Source of the DNA: Curvularia sp. ZM96
Lineage: Eukaryota; Ascomycota; Dothideomycetes; Pleosporales; Pleosporaceae
Direction: 5' to 3'
Assembly: GCA_022457065.1 (NCBI GenBank)
Contig: JAJGBQ010000003.1
Location: 186,001 to 250,000, forward strand
Length of the DNA: 64,000 nt
Of this stretch, positions 10,155-21,320 are shown in pieces. The translations under genes and the position numbers were made by a program. The notes under the pieces were generated by a model. That model worked only from the letters and a program-made list of their open reading frames with translations, had not been told where the DNA came from and did no database searches. Positions within the stretch are counted from its first letter, which is position 1. Each line of letters opens with the position of its first letter.

Positions 10155-12331
10155 ATGAAGTACGTGCTCGTGTCTGGCGGCGTCATCAGCGGCGTGGGGA
10201 AGGTAAGCTGCAGGTAGCCGCGCCTTTGATCACCACTAATCTGTAAAAAAAAACAGGGTATCATAGGTAAGGTCATCTGAACATGTGTCTCGACCGTTGC
10301 ACGCAACGAAAAGGCACTGAGCGGCTCTGGAAGAAGGCGATCTATTCTCCACGAAGATGTGAACTTCTGAGACGCTATGCGGAGGCCTCTTGCGAACCCC
10401 CGCTTTATCAGGCATTTGCCAGTAAACAACGGCTAATCGACGTGACACAGCATCGTCGACGGGTCTTTTACTCAAGACTATTGGTCTCAAGATAAGTACA
10501 GCAGAACGACGCGTCTGCCGCTCATACTGATGGCTCAGCACGTCTCATCGATCAAAGTCGACCCATACCTCAATGTTGATGCGGGGACTATGAATCCGAA
10601 GGAGTACGCCTTAACATGACCGAGTAGTATGCTGTCAGAAAACTGATTTGTATACAGGCATGGCGAAGTCTTTGTCCTCTCCGACGGCGGTGAAGTCGAC
10701 CTCGATCTCGGCAATTACGAGCGTTACCTCAATATCACTCTAACACGCGATAACAACATTACTACGGGCAAGATCTACCAGCACGTCATCGAGCGTGAGC
10801 GCAAGGGCGACTACTTGGGCAAAACCGTACAAGTCGTCCCCCACATCACAGATGCAATTCAAGAATGGATCCAGAGGGTTGCGCGCATCCCGGTCGATGA
10901 CTCAGGCGAGGAGCCTGATGTCTGCATAATTGAATTGGGTGGCACTGTTGGCGATATTGAAAGCATGCCTTTCGTTGAGGCTATGAGCCAGCTGAGAAGA
11001 CGTGCGGGAAAGAACAACTTCATGCAGATCCACGTCTCGTACGTGCCGGTCATTCACGGAGAGCAAAAGACGAAGCCTACGCAACAGGCAATCAAGGCGG
11101 TGAGGAGTAATGGCCTGATCCCGGATTTGGTATGTGTTGGTCTCTTGAGAGGCACCCCTGCTGCGCTCGCATGTATACCTAACGATCCCAGATTGCCTGC
11201 CGTTGCGAACGCGAACTCGATGCCTCTGCCGTAGAGAAGATTGCCCATTTCTGCCAGGTCGAGAACGAACAGGTTCTTGTGGTCAGAGACATGCCATCCA
11301 TCTACCAGGTCCCCATGCTTCTAGAGCAGCAGAAGCTGATCCCCATGGTTCGCCAATTCCTTGCCCTTGAACAGTCCAGCATTTCTTCTCAGATGTTGCA
11401 AAAAGGAAAGCATACTTGGGCACAATGGCAGTCGCTTACTGGTCACGACACACGATACCACGATCCTGTAACGATTGCCCTTGTCGGAAAATATGTCGAG
11501 CTTCAAGATTCATATCTGTCCGTCATCAAGGCGTTGGAACACGCCACGATGAGGTGCAGAAAGAAGCTGGACATTCGCTGGGTCGACTCGGATCACCTGG
11601 AGCCAAAGTGTCAGCAGTCAGACCCCGCCAAATTCCACAATGCATGGCATGAAGTTGTCAAAGCCTCGGGCATTCTCGTTCCTGGAGGCTTTGGTCAGCG
11701 TGCGACCGAAGGTATGATCGCTGCGGCCACTTGGGCGCGTGAGAACAAGAAGCCGTACCTGGGTGTTTGCCTGGGTATGCAAATCGCTGTCATTGAGTAT
11801 GCCCGCAATGTCTGTGGCATCAAGGACGCTACCTCAGAGGAGTTCAATGGCGAGGCTCAGAACAAGCTCATCATGTTCATGCCAGAGGTTGACAAGACCA
11901 CCATGGGTGCGTCTATGCGGCTGGGTCTCCGCCCAACATTGTTCCAGCCTGGCAGCGAGTGGTCTCGTCTCCGTGCTCTGTATGCCGGTAAAGGCGAAAT
12001 CCTAGAGCGCCACCGTCACCGCTACGAAGTCAACCCTGATTACATTGACACCCTCGAGAAGGGCGGTTTGAGCTTCGTTGGCAAAGATGAAGCTGGCGTC
12101 CGTATGGAGGTTATCGAGATCAAGGATCACCCTTGGTTTGTCGGTGTTCAGTTTCACCCAGAATACCTCTCTCGTGTCTTGGACCCAAGCAGGCCCTACT
12201 TGGGCTTCGTTGCGGCCAGTGCAGGTATGCTGGATGAGATCACGCGCGATTACCAGAACGGCCCGAAGAATGATCTTGGGGCGGAGGGTATCGCAAATGG
12301 CGTCAATGGTTTGAAGGTCAACAGCGTCTAA
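10155..12331 (+). CDS. URA7: CTP synthase
   Basis: Makes CTP from UTP, ATP and glutamine, the last step of pyrimidine nucleotide synthesis. Exons: 10155-10202, 10257-10266 (only 10 nt), 10451-10491, 10542-10603, 10658-11129, 11192-12331; 590 residues. The synthase domain begins MKYVLVSGGVISGVGKGII and contains KVDPYLNVDAGTM, EHGEVFVL, DLDLGNYERYL and DNNITTGKIY. The glutaminase domain carries VPGGFG, the nucleophile in YLGVCLGMQ (about residue 404) and the FHPEYLSR His-Glu pair. Length matches fungal CTP synthases (about 580-590). Introns 1, 2, 4 and 5 are GT-AG. Intron 3 keeps frame and the family sequence only as AT-AC (10492-10541); the nearby GT...AG pair shifts the frame. Identification is certain; intron 3 is inference. 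Confidence 0.95.
10492..10541 (+). other. Candidate AT-AC intron in the CTP synthase gene
   Basis: A 50-nt intron starting ATAAGT and ending CAGCAC, with a U2-like branch TACTGATG whose A is 11 nt from the end. Splicing here reads GLK-VSSIKVDPY, aligning residue for residue with GLKVTSIKIDPY of yeast URA7. The only canonical choice (GT at 10496, AG at 10538) leaves the exons out of frame by one base. Confidence 0.65.
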
Positions 12332-12829
12332 GTTGAGTCCTGCGACTGCAAAGACCAAGCCAGTTCGTTACATCAAAAATGAAAAAAAAAATAGGAGTAA
12401 AGTAGCGGCCAGCGCACCCGATATTCCAGGGCCATCTACTCCACGTGAAGCAGTGATTTATTGGTGGGTTATTACTACTTGCTTTTGGAGTTGGGGACTC
12501 GAACATTAACGTCAGTTTGGGACGGAATTCGACAGGGCAATTTTTGTGGTCACAGAAAAGAAAGCCTTGAGCACTGTAGAAGAAAAAAGGCATGGTATAT
12601 GATACCACGAGGGGACGCAGCACATTACGAGATAGAGCAAAGTAGAACCATTGCGCAGCTTCTACGAATCCATCTATTCCCAACATGGTTTCCCTAGTCG
12701 TTGATTTCCCTTTCTTACCATTATTACTGTACCAACCAGCCCCTTGTACGCTCAAGTGTCTACGTGATATCCTTAGACATAATAAAAACTAAAAACTAAA
12801 AACACACAACAGCGAGGATACTGGTTGGA
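12332..12829. other. Intergenic
   Basis: AT-rich 3' region of CTP synthase with no supported gene. It contains short A runs at about 12378-12390 and a repeated AAAAACT unit near 12784-12802. Confidence 0.5.
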
Positions 12830-13126
12830 AAGAACGGAAATGTCGCTCTTATCTGTAGAACTTGCAGTAGCACTTACAAGAGTTGCGTCCTATGTGAGAC
12901 ATCTAGAGGCAAGGATGCGAAGTTGAATGGCGTTGCCATGGACTTTGGATTCTCCGGCAAGATGATCGTTTTGCAGATCAACCGTGAGGTCAAGAGAAAC
13001 GGTGCTACGCTCGTGTGGACTGGCGCTGCAAAACCTACGAGGGTAAAGGACAAGTCTGGAGCGAGTATCACATTGTTGCGAGGTGATGTTATCCGGGAGG
13101 GTCTTGATAAGATCCCAACAAAGTAG
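12830..13126 (+). CDS. Cys-containing open frame, unrecognised, no start codon found
   Basis: An open frame of roughly 95 codons, ending in TAG at 13124-13126, with no in-frame ATG until well inside it. It reads protein-like: a Cys-rich head (VALICRTCSSTYKSCVLCE) followed by a mixed charged and hydrophobic body (MDFGFSGKMIVLQINREVK). If real, its start must be in an upstream exon or the gene is decayed. A competing ORF on the minus strand (12874-13218) has no better support. No family recognised; the function is unknown. Confidence 0.25.
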   Translation, partial: KNGNVALICRTCSSTYKSCVLCETSRGKDAKLNGVAMDFGFSGKMIVLQINREVKRNGATLVWTGAAKPTRVKDKSGASITLLRGDVIREGLDKIPTK

Positions 13127-14029
13127 ATTCTCGGTAAGTATCCGGCTGACCCAAAGGGATGATATCCTGAAGACAGAAATTTCATAACGAAGAGAGACGT
13201 GACGTGCCCGGGCAACACGGCGGACCACCGGATTAGGTTATTGAAAGAATTGATTGGAGAATTTGGTTTTCCGGGATAATATGCCTAAGGAGCAGTCTTT
13301 GGCATATCAAGTGAGACGGTAAGCAGTGTTCGCAGTTTGGCTTGCAACAACACTCCCCAAATAGACGATTTTGGATATATCAGACAAATACAAGTATCTT
13401 TTAGGATCTCATTATCTAACGATCCTTCACTCCTGAATCTTACTTTCCTACAACCAGTAAATCTGAAAAATCAAACGAGCTCACCTATGATCTCGATATA
13501 GTGTATGAAAAATAACTATAATGACTACGGCTGCTTCTAAAAGTATTGATCTTACTAGAATATATGGTGGTTCCTTGGGCTGCCGTTCTTGGGTTTCACC
13601 GGTTATGGGAAAGACTTAAATCAGGCTGAATTGAAGACGTTTTGCAGGTATTCCTAGGGCCGAGGCAAGGATACGCAGACTAAAGGCACTATTGTGGATA
13701 TACCTGGGCGCCACGCTAGCGCAATCGATCAAGATTGTACAGGGTCTCTTTTACCATGTGAAAGTTGATGTTTCACTCCACGTGAACCATCTGCTAGGTG
13801 CGACTTACCCCATGACTCTCTTTTTTGGTTGAATGAGCCATGCGCATGTATGACATTAGTGTCTAGGATATTTATTAGGAACCACATTGACTATTCTTTG
13901 CTGAAAAGCTTGTGACACATCATAGATGCACGAAGGAGTTTGGATTGATAAGGATTTAGTCATCTACTTGTTGACTGTTCAGAACCTAGTCAAGTTGACC
14001 TGTTTATTCCCTCTTCCCAACCTCTTCCT
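13127..14029. other. Intergenic, with a copy of a dispersed repeat
   Basis: No gene supported. It includes the 13451-13550 segment, which resembles sequence at 48.3 kb (see the repeat entries). Confidence 0.5.
13451..13550 (+). repeat. Dispersed repeat, copy A
   Basis: About 100 bp sharing ordered blocks with 48312-48412: an AGTAAA block, then GAAAAATCAA / GAAGATCAA, a shared CTCACCT, ATATAGT / ACATAGT, and CTGCTTCTAAAAGTA / CTACTTTTAAAAGTA at the end. The match was found by eye and is diverged. It may be a small non-autonomous element or a solo end of one. Confidence 0.5.
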
Positions 14030-15768
14030 CTAACCTGCTTTAGCAATCACTGTATCGCCCTCAGGGATTGTCTCAGCATCCAACCGAGCTCGAGAGAGCC
14101 AGCGGACGTTCGGGACTCCACGTTTCATAGCAGGAGGGGCGACACTATCAGTCTCCGCAGTGTTGACTGTGACGTTGTTTGCGGGAACGGTGACGTTGGA
14201 AGGTGCTGTTGAGTTCAAGAGTTGCGCTGAAGTAACAACCTGTTAGCATCACCTCATCTATGACTCGCAAGGATAACAAAGACATGAACTTACAAGACGG
14301 AGCCCATGTGGTGTTCAAGTTATCACCCTCAAACGTTAGTTGGCTCACAGGGCCGCACTGTGGTGGGTCAATGAAGACACCAGTCTGTGGGAAAGGATCC
14401 AAAGGACCCCAGAGATTTCCGTTCTCATCGATTCCGATACCCATGGTCAACCAGGTCATTTGACTGAAATCGTTTGCAGGCGGAGGTGTACCCGGAACGG
14501 TCTGCTCCGCGTGGACCCACACGTTGATCGGCTGCACATAGGTACCTGCCAAAAGCCCATTCTTGGTTGTACGTGTCTTGGGAACACCGTTGATCTCCGC
14601 AACAACCCGATACTCCCTTGCATAGCCGCCCAACATGTCGGATCGATATTCGAATTTGTTTTGTTCGTTACGACCACCACGAAGACCCATGGTCGCAACG
14701 ATTCGGTCCGTCACCTTGCCAGTACAAGGGTCAGTATCCATCGCATAGAGCGCTACTGTAGTTCTCGGATTGGATGCAAATCCTACGAACTAGAGGGATT
14801 GTCAGAAGCAATATCACGTTACATGTCAGTACAGGACTTACCCGGGATTCCGCGAGCTCAGTGTTAGGGTTGACGTTGTCAATTCCAAGAAGACCAAGTT
14901 CCATACGTAGGTATACAAGGTCACCCAAGGTGGTTATCATAACATTCTGTGCAACGATGCTAAAGGCAATAACCTCATTACCGCGTTGAATGCCTGAGAG
15001 GGTAACAAAGTCACCAACTAGGAAAGGGGCCATAGTAAGCGGGTCCGGAACAGAACTATTTATTGATCAGCATTCATTCAAACCTCGTAATACAGGATGC
15101 ACAAGGGTCAACCCTACAATATACCAGAGCCCTAGAAGAGCCGGTTACTCGATAGGCAAAGAGGGTCAGTCGTATTTCTTGGTATACACATAGGAAAGCC
15201 TAAGAAAGAAGAAATACTCGGGCTCTCATCGTCAGCGGTAAAGAAAGGCGCTTCGGTATAACCAATGGAGAAGACAGCATTGGGGTCACTGATGCGAACA
15301 GTGGGTCCCGAGGCAATCTTCATGGTTCCCTCGGCAAAATTCAACGACTCAATGAATCCGCTGCTGAGTCCCTCGAAGAACTGATAGGCAATGACTTGAG
15401 CGGCAATAGGCTGGCCATTGATGAAGTTTCCGATGACCTGTCTCCAATATTAGCTAAGAGGTGTCGGGGTTGTTCAGTTCAGGGTGAAATACATTGATCT
15501 CGTAGCCCAACATGGACTCCTTGCCCGCGGAAAAGTCTTTCCATGGGACCCATGCGGCAGGAAACTGGACCTGGAGGTTCTTTGGCACCTGAATGTTGAA
15601 ACCATTCACAGTGATAGATCCTCCAGAATTGTAGCTTTCATCGGTGGCAGTTGCATCTTCAAGACCTCCCTGGATAAACAGAGGAGCATCCTGAGCGAAG
15701 ATGTTGGGAATAAACAGAAGAAGATTGACACAAAGTAAGAAGGTGTAGAACAGATTGTTGCGCGCCAT
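14030..15768 (-). CDS. Secreted protein of unknown function
   Basis: Five exons (15493-15768, 15190-15437, 14842-15055, 14294-14789, 14030-14226) give about 476 residues. The N-terminus is a clear signal peptide (MARNNLFYTFLLCVNLLLF...NIFAQ). The body contains well-formed but unrecognised blocks: GFNIQVPKNLQVQFPAAW, FFEGLSSGFIESLNFAEG, GFPMCI, GDFVTLSGIQRGNEVIAFS and WVHAEQTVPG. Asn glycosylation sites cluster at the end (NSTAPSNVTV, NNVTV). I recall similar proteins in other pleosporalean genomes only as hypothetical. The exon 2-3 junction is uncertain: the donor at 15189 (GTGTAT) is the only one found that keeps frame. A stronger-looking GTAACC site 40 nt further breaks it, and the unspliced frame meets a TAG. 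An in-frame reading is possible, but partial decay cannot be excluded. Confidence 0.7.
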
Positions 15769-15835
15769 TGTAAAGCTTGATGTAGAACTTGAAGCTTTAG
15801 GTTTGCTGGTGCTCAAAAACTGATTATTTCGTGTT

Positions 15836-15844
15836 CCTTTTATA
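15836..15844 (-). promoter_or_regulatory. TATA box of the secreted-protein gene
   Basis: TATAAAAGG on the minus strand, about 70 bp upstream of the ATG at 15768. It is a good core-promoter match at a normal spacing. Confidence 0.6.
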
Positions 15845-17833
15845 TTTCTCTCCTGTCGCCAGATCAACTAGAGACTGGACTTTGATGTAGCATGTTCTCA
15901 TGGAAAGGGATACCAGTACGTGCCAAGCTACACACAGTATTGCCTCAACACCATCCCATGTAGAAATTCCGTAGTCTAAGCTCGGATCCATCATTAAGTG
16001 GGGTTTGGACCTACTTTTCGAGAGTTCATGTCCGCCTCTGCAGGCATCTCGCCGTGAATGCGAGTACTATCTTCAGAAGCGAATACATGTATCGTATTCA
16101 CCGTACCTTGGCCGGCTTTTCCCGGTTTCTCTAAATCCTTGTGTATAGCTCAATAAACCTTGAACGCCTATCCTCGGGGACTACTGCGGTGCGGGAGAGA
16201 GCATGAAGTCCGAACCGCCAAGGTTGAGCCAAGAAAAAGCAACCGGTGAGCGTCGAATGCCAAGTTCAGCGTCGACGTCTCCTTCGGTTAAGATGCCAAG
16301 TCCTTCATGGCAAATGAGCTTTTACACCGAGTGTATGACCGAAAAATTCTGACACGTTTTATTGGTCAAAACTCTTAGGCCTCGCCTATGTATGATGCAG
16401 ATCTCACTTTTATAGTAACAGTAGCGAAGTCCGTATCCGGCGAGGAAGAACCATTTCGAACATGGGAGAGATTGAATCAACCGTCAAACAGACAAGCATA
16501 GATTTCCGAGCATGATGTGGTTTCTTGTTCTCATGGACTACCCGGTGTCTACAGTTATTGGGATCAGCGCGACACATGATGTGCATCTGGAACTATCCGT
16601 GGGGTGATCTTGTCAGCCAAGACATTCCCCAGCGGGCTCGGTCCGCATGCACAGCTAAACATGCAGAGGCGGACTCCTCCGCGTTTTAGCACGCCAAGAG
16701 CACCTTGGACATCTAAGCCACGAACAAGGCTTTACAAGACTTAAACTACTTTTTGATAGGCACGTGGGGAAAAATTCACCGAAGTCCTCGGTTAGTGACT
16801 CGGGATACGCTAAACTAGGTACGAGGACAAAACGGAGCGGCACGATGCCGCCTTTGGCTTATGGCTCCGACCATATGGGTTCTATTTTCTGTCTAGACTT
16901 TGGGGTAACTAGCATCAGAGTAGATTCCTGTTGCGCATAATATCTTGGCAGGAGTATTGAAACCCGGGATACAAGATCGAGCGAAGACACCCTCACGTTC
17001 GATCTACGTCAAAAGTAGATATCTCCACACTTATGTCTCCACAGTTCCCAAGCAATTAAATACCTCATTCGATGTTAATGCTGTTTTCAATAAGCCGCCG
17101 ATGTGTACTGGAGGCTAGATAGGTTACAAGTGTCATCTCGAGTAACCTACCTAAGTCCGCTATGCTTGGGGGCTATGGGCATGTTCCCTGTGACCCCTAA
17201 TTAAATCCCTACGATAATAGCGCTCTTTATCACACATAGGGTGTAAATCGGAGATGCGGTCTGGGTTGTCATGCGTTAACTCCAACGTTACATGCCGATT
17301 TGCGAGCACTGTTGTCGCTTTTCAATGACCCATGAATGATCCAACTTGGATCATCCAAGTAGCGATAGATAAGTTCTTCAAAGCTCTATAGAAAAGCTAG
17401 TTTTTACCTAGATATACATAGAAATCCATGACTTTCATGTTATCTAAGCGTTAATCTATGAAAGCCGAGTGAGAGCACGTGTGCTTTAGACCAAAACTCA
17501 CCGGACTCCTGGCAAAAGGTCATCAGGAGCAGACATTTTGTCCGGGTGGCCACGAGCACCATGGTCAATGTAACCTGCCGTGTTGAACTTGCAAGAAAGG
17601 AGGTTCTCCGTTCGTATTGCAGCCGGTCTATACTATTTCCTGGATAGTTCGCGCCCGGAGGCGTCTGCGAGATAGCCACCAGCCCGCCAAGTCAACAGGG
17701 GACTCATCACGAGTCGTACTAAGCATAATGAGGGATGCATGTGATAGCTAATAGTCTTAGGAAGGAAGAAACCGGGATAGGGTGCAGTGTACTGACCCTC
17801 TATCTGAACGTCAGATCCACCTCAATCATGAGA

Positions 17834-17839
17834 TATAAA
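17834..17839 (+). promoter_or_regulatory. TATA box of the multicopper oxidase gene
   Basis: TATAAA about 80 bp upstream of the ATG at 17917, in the sequence GAGATATAAAGAGAGG. Confidence 0.55.
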
Positions 17840-17916
17840 GAGAGGGATGTTCTGCCAACAATAATCCCATCATCAGCTTTTTGAACATTCTCAGCTCATC
17901 AAAGATTTTCTTCAAG

Positions 17917-19982
17917 ATGGTCGCCAAATACCTCTTCTCAGCACTTCAACTCGCTTCAATTGCGAAAGGCATATACGGCGTCGCTTTGAGCGAACGTCCC
18001 GCCAAATTTGTCGACAACACCCCCGACGAAGAAAAGGCTGCCTTGGCATCAATTGTTGAAGATGACCCTGCGGATGTTGTCAACATGCTGAAAGACTGGC
18101 AAAGCCCGGAGTATCCTCTCATTTTTCGCCAACCACTGCCCATCCCACCAGCTAAGGAACCAAAGTAGTGAGTGTTCGATCGCATCGACAGGTTTCTTAG
18201 AATATACTCACCATTCACAGTAAACTCACGAATCCTGTCACAAACAAGGAGATATGGTACTACGAGATTGCCATCAAACCCTTCACCCAGCAGGTCTATC
18301 CAAGCCTGCGCCCTGCTCGCTTAGTAGGCTATGACGGCATCTCCCCAGGTCCTACGATCATAGTGCCGAGAGGAACAGAAGCTGTTGTACGGTTTATAAA
18401 CCAGGGTGATCGCGAAAGCTCCATCCATCTCCACGGCTCCCCCTCCCGTGCCCCTTTTGACGGGTGGGCTGATGATATGATTATGAAGGGGGAATACAAA
18501 GGTACGATAGAGTGTGATTCTACGCATCAGGAAGCCTCTGTCATACTAACAGGACTTTCTTCTCAGACTACTACTACCCAAACAACCAAGCTGCCAGATT
18601 TTTGTGGTACCACGATCATGCTATGCATGTTGTAAGTCTTTACCGACTTTTCATGGTAGTGAAACGGAAAGATTAAGCTAACACCTGTGCAGACCGCAGA
18701 AAATGCCTATTTCGGGCAAGCCGGCGCCTACCTGATCACAGACCCGGCTGAGGATGCTCTTGGCCTTCCTTCAGGTTACGGAAAATACGACATTCCGCTG
18801 GTCCTCAGTTCCAAGTACTACAATGCCGATGGAACTCTTAAGACCAGCGTGGGAGAAGACAAGAGTGTTTGGGGCGACATCATTCATGTCAACGGTCAGC
18901 CCTGGCCATTCTTAAATGTTGAGCCTCGAAAGTATCGTCTTCGATTCCTCAACGCGGCTGTTTCTAGGAACTTTGCCCTTTACTTCGTCAAGCAAGACAA
19001 CACTGCCACTAGGCTTCCTTTCCAGGTCATTGCCTCTGATGCAGGGCTACTCACACACCCGGTTCAAACCTCAGATATGTATGTCGCAGCCGCAGAACGC
19101 TACGAGATTGTGTTCGATTTCGCGCCCTATGCCGGCCAAACGTTGGATCTGCGCAACTTCGCAAAGGCCAATGGTATCGGTACCGACGACGACTACGCAA
19201 ACACTGACAAGGTCATGCGCTTCCACGTCAGCAGCCAAACAGTCGTCGATAACTCAGTGGTACCCGAGCAGCTATCTCAAATACAGTTCCCTGCGGACAA
19301 AACCGGCATAGACCATCACTTCCGTTTCCATCGCACCAACGGTGAGTGGCGCATCAACGGCATCGGGTTTGCAGACGTCGAGAACCGTGTTCTTGCCAAG
19401 GTACCACGCGGTACTGTCGAGCTTTGGGAACTTGAGAACAGCTCCGGCGGCTGGTCACACCCCATCCACGTCCACCTAGTAGACTTCCGAGTCGTCGCAC
19501 GCTACGGTGACGAAGGCACTCGCGGCGTCATGCCCTATGAGGCTGCCGGTCTCAAGGACGTTGTGTGGCTCGGCCGTCACGAGACGGTCCTCGTCGAAGC
19601 ACATTACGCCCCATGGGACGGAGTCTACATGTTCCACTGCCACAACCTCATCCACGAAGACCAAGACATGATGGCCGCCTTCGACGTGACCAAACTCCAG
19701 AACTTTGGGTACAACGAGACGACTGATTTCCACGATCCTGAGGATCCTCGCTGGTCAGCAAGACCTTTCGCCGCGGCTGATCTCACGGCGCGATCTGGTA
19801 TCTTTTCAGAAGAATCAATCAGGGCTAGAGTAAATGAGTTGGCGCTTGAGCAACCTTACAGCGAACTCACACAGGTTACAGCCTCGCTCGAGCAATACTA
19901 CAAGACGAATCAGAAACGCCACGACGAGTGCGAAGACATGCCTGCTGGCCCTATCCCTCGTTATCGTAGGTTTCAGGTCTGA
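17917..19982 (+). CDS. Multicopper oxidase, bilirubin-oxidase-like
   Basis: Four exons (17917-18167, 18221-18501, 18567-18631, 18693-19982), 628 residues. The family oxidises phenolic or tetrapyrrole substrates while reducing oxygen to water. All four copper motifs are intact and in order: IHLHG, FLWYHDHAMH, HPIHVHL and HCHNLIHEDQDMM. The last gives the type-1 His-Cys-His pattern with an axial Met. The domain layout (WSP-like PGPTIIVPRGT block, central cupredoxin, C-terminal cupredoxin) resembles bilirubin oxidase and related fungal enzymes more than basidiomycete laccase. A hydrophobic N-terminus (MVAKYLFSALQLASIAKG) is a probable signal peptide; secretion is inferred. It sits in an accessory-looking stretch beside transposon debris and may serve pigment or toxin metabolism. 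The family call is very sure; the substrate is unknown. Confidence 0.93.
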
Positions 19983-20570
19983 TCCGAGTTGCTTTGGTGG
20001 TGCAACTTCTCTTTCATCTTCTTCTCCGTTCTTCTCTCCATTGAACTTAATTGTAGATGATGAATACACACTCATTTCACCCTTTCTATCTTGACGCATT
20101 GGCTATTTTATTTGGTATTATTGTGCTATATACTGTCTATTTGCTCTAGCCTTTTGCAAACGATTTTAGTAAATTATTTTAGAATTGTTTTTTTTAAATT
20201 AATAGCTAGTTATAGTTTATCTAGCCTCTATAAAACTACAATAATAAATTATCTAACTTCTCTCTTACCTCTACTATCTTAATATTTTCCATTTCTATAT
20301 CTCTATCTATCTCTATAGCTATCTATTACGACTAGACTAGCAAATAGGTCTCTATATTAGGATCTAAAAACTATAATATCTTTTTTACTAAAAGAGCTAT
20401 AGAAAAGCTTTATATTAGTAAGATATAGTACTAGAATATCCCTATACTCTACTATCAGAAAGTTTCTCTCTAGCTCTATTAGTTAGAAAGATATTCTAGA
20501 TTAGAGTAAAACATAGAGATCTAACTCTTAGTAACTATAATAAGTTACTAAATAACTCGAACATCATCAA
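19983..20570. repeat. AT-rich, RIP-like block
   Basis: From about 20,090 the sequence becomes extremely AT- and TA-rich (CTATATCTCTATCTATCTC-like text, almost no CG dinucleotides), unlike the balanced flanks. This is what repeat-induced point mutation leaves in dead repeats. It adjoins a transposase relic and contains no gene. Confidence 0.7.
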
Positions 20571-21320
20571 ACTACATGCAAACAAGGGCCTGTGCAGCCC
20601 TCTAAGAGCTTGGAGAACTTGATATTAACCTTCATAACTCAACTTAGAAGCTTCAGCATATCAAAAAGCATGATTACTATCGTGGAATCAGGTTAAAGGG
20701 TGGGGTAGATGGGTATAGGCATCGAGAAGGTGCACTCAAAAAGATCACCCCTTGGATCAATTCACTCAAACAACAAGGTATACAGTATATACTCCTTGAA
20801 CATGAAGCCCCTCCTTACAAAAGTCGTATTGCTAATGACTACCTACGCGTTAAGCATATTGGAAACATAGCATAGCTAGGTTATTATCCCAATGTGAATA
20901 CATCTAAGCATGCCTGGCTATAGATAAGGAGTCACGTGACCAAGCAATTTACCCCTAGCTGTACTCCCCAGCATTGTAAACACCAATAGGAGGCTCAATG
21001 GGATGCTATGCCTATTGAGATTATTAATAGATGGGTGATAGGCATTCTAGAAGTAGTGTGAAGGATCATTGCAAATGAGGGCAACAACAACTTCCATGGC
21101 TGACTGCAACACCCAAAAATCGACCTATATATACACCTATATAAAACTGAATAGTCTTACAAGTTTCAGTACACAAAATGACCTTGTTGTTGTGTTGCTT
21201 CACTATTTTTTGTGTGGCCGTACAACTAAAATTGTGGAGTTGGCGCACAGATCCCGCACTGAGGACTCACTACTGTACCTAACGGTAGGGTTGCTGCAAA
21301 GTCTATCTTACTAAAAATTG
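20571..21320 (+). mobile_element. Degenerate Tc1/mariner element, boundaries approximate
   Basis: Span inferred from the transposase relic plus flanking noncoding DNA. The AT-rich block to its left may be a second, more heavily mutated insertion or part of the same one. Confidence 0.5.
20657..21103 (+). pseudogene. Tc1/mariner-type transposase relic
   Basis: A single frame runs 149 codons without a frameshift but with four internal stops (three TAG, one TGA) before the final TGA. It retains the C-terminal part of a Tc1-like DDE transposase: a YRHREGALK block, then YILLEHEAPPYKSRIANDYL, then HVTKQFTPSC, MPIEIINRW and IIANEGNNNFHG. The stops are the kind made by C-to-T/G-to-A change (TGG or CGA codons), consistent with RIP. 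The N-terminal DNA-binding half is not recognisable. It is clearly inactive. Terminal inverted repeats could not be placed by eye. Confidence 0.82.

Larger units (their letters stand above)
15769..17916. other. Long intergenic region
   Basis: About 2.1 kb holding divergent promoters for the secreted protein (minus) and the multicopper oxidase (plus). Short ORFs lack any motif; I see no gene. Confidence 0.55.

Noticed and set aside
10496..10538. Canonical GT-AG reading of CTP synthase intron 3
   Set aside because: Changes the frame by one base and destroys the invariant VDPYLNVDAGTM region; the AT-AC reading restores it.
12874..13218. Minus-strand ORF of 114 codons opposite the Cys-rich frame
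   Set aside because: It starts with TTG, has no motif, and overlaps the more protein-like plus frame.
15148..15149. GTAACC donor in the secreted-protein gene
   Set aside because: Leaves a phase that no acceptor before the next conserved block can satisfy.
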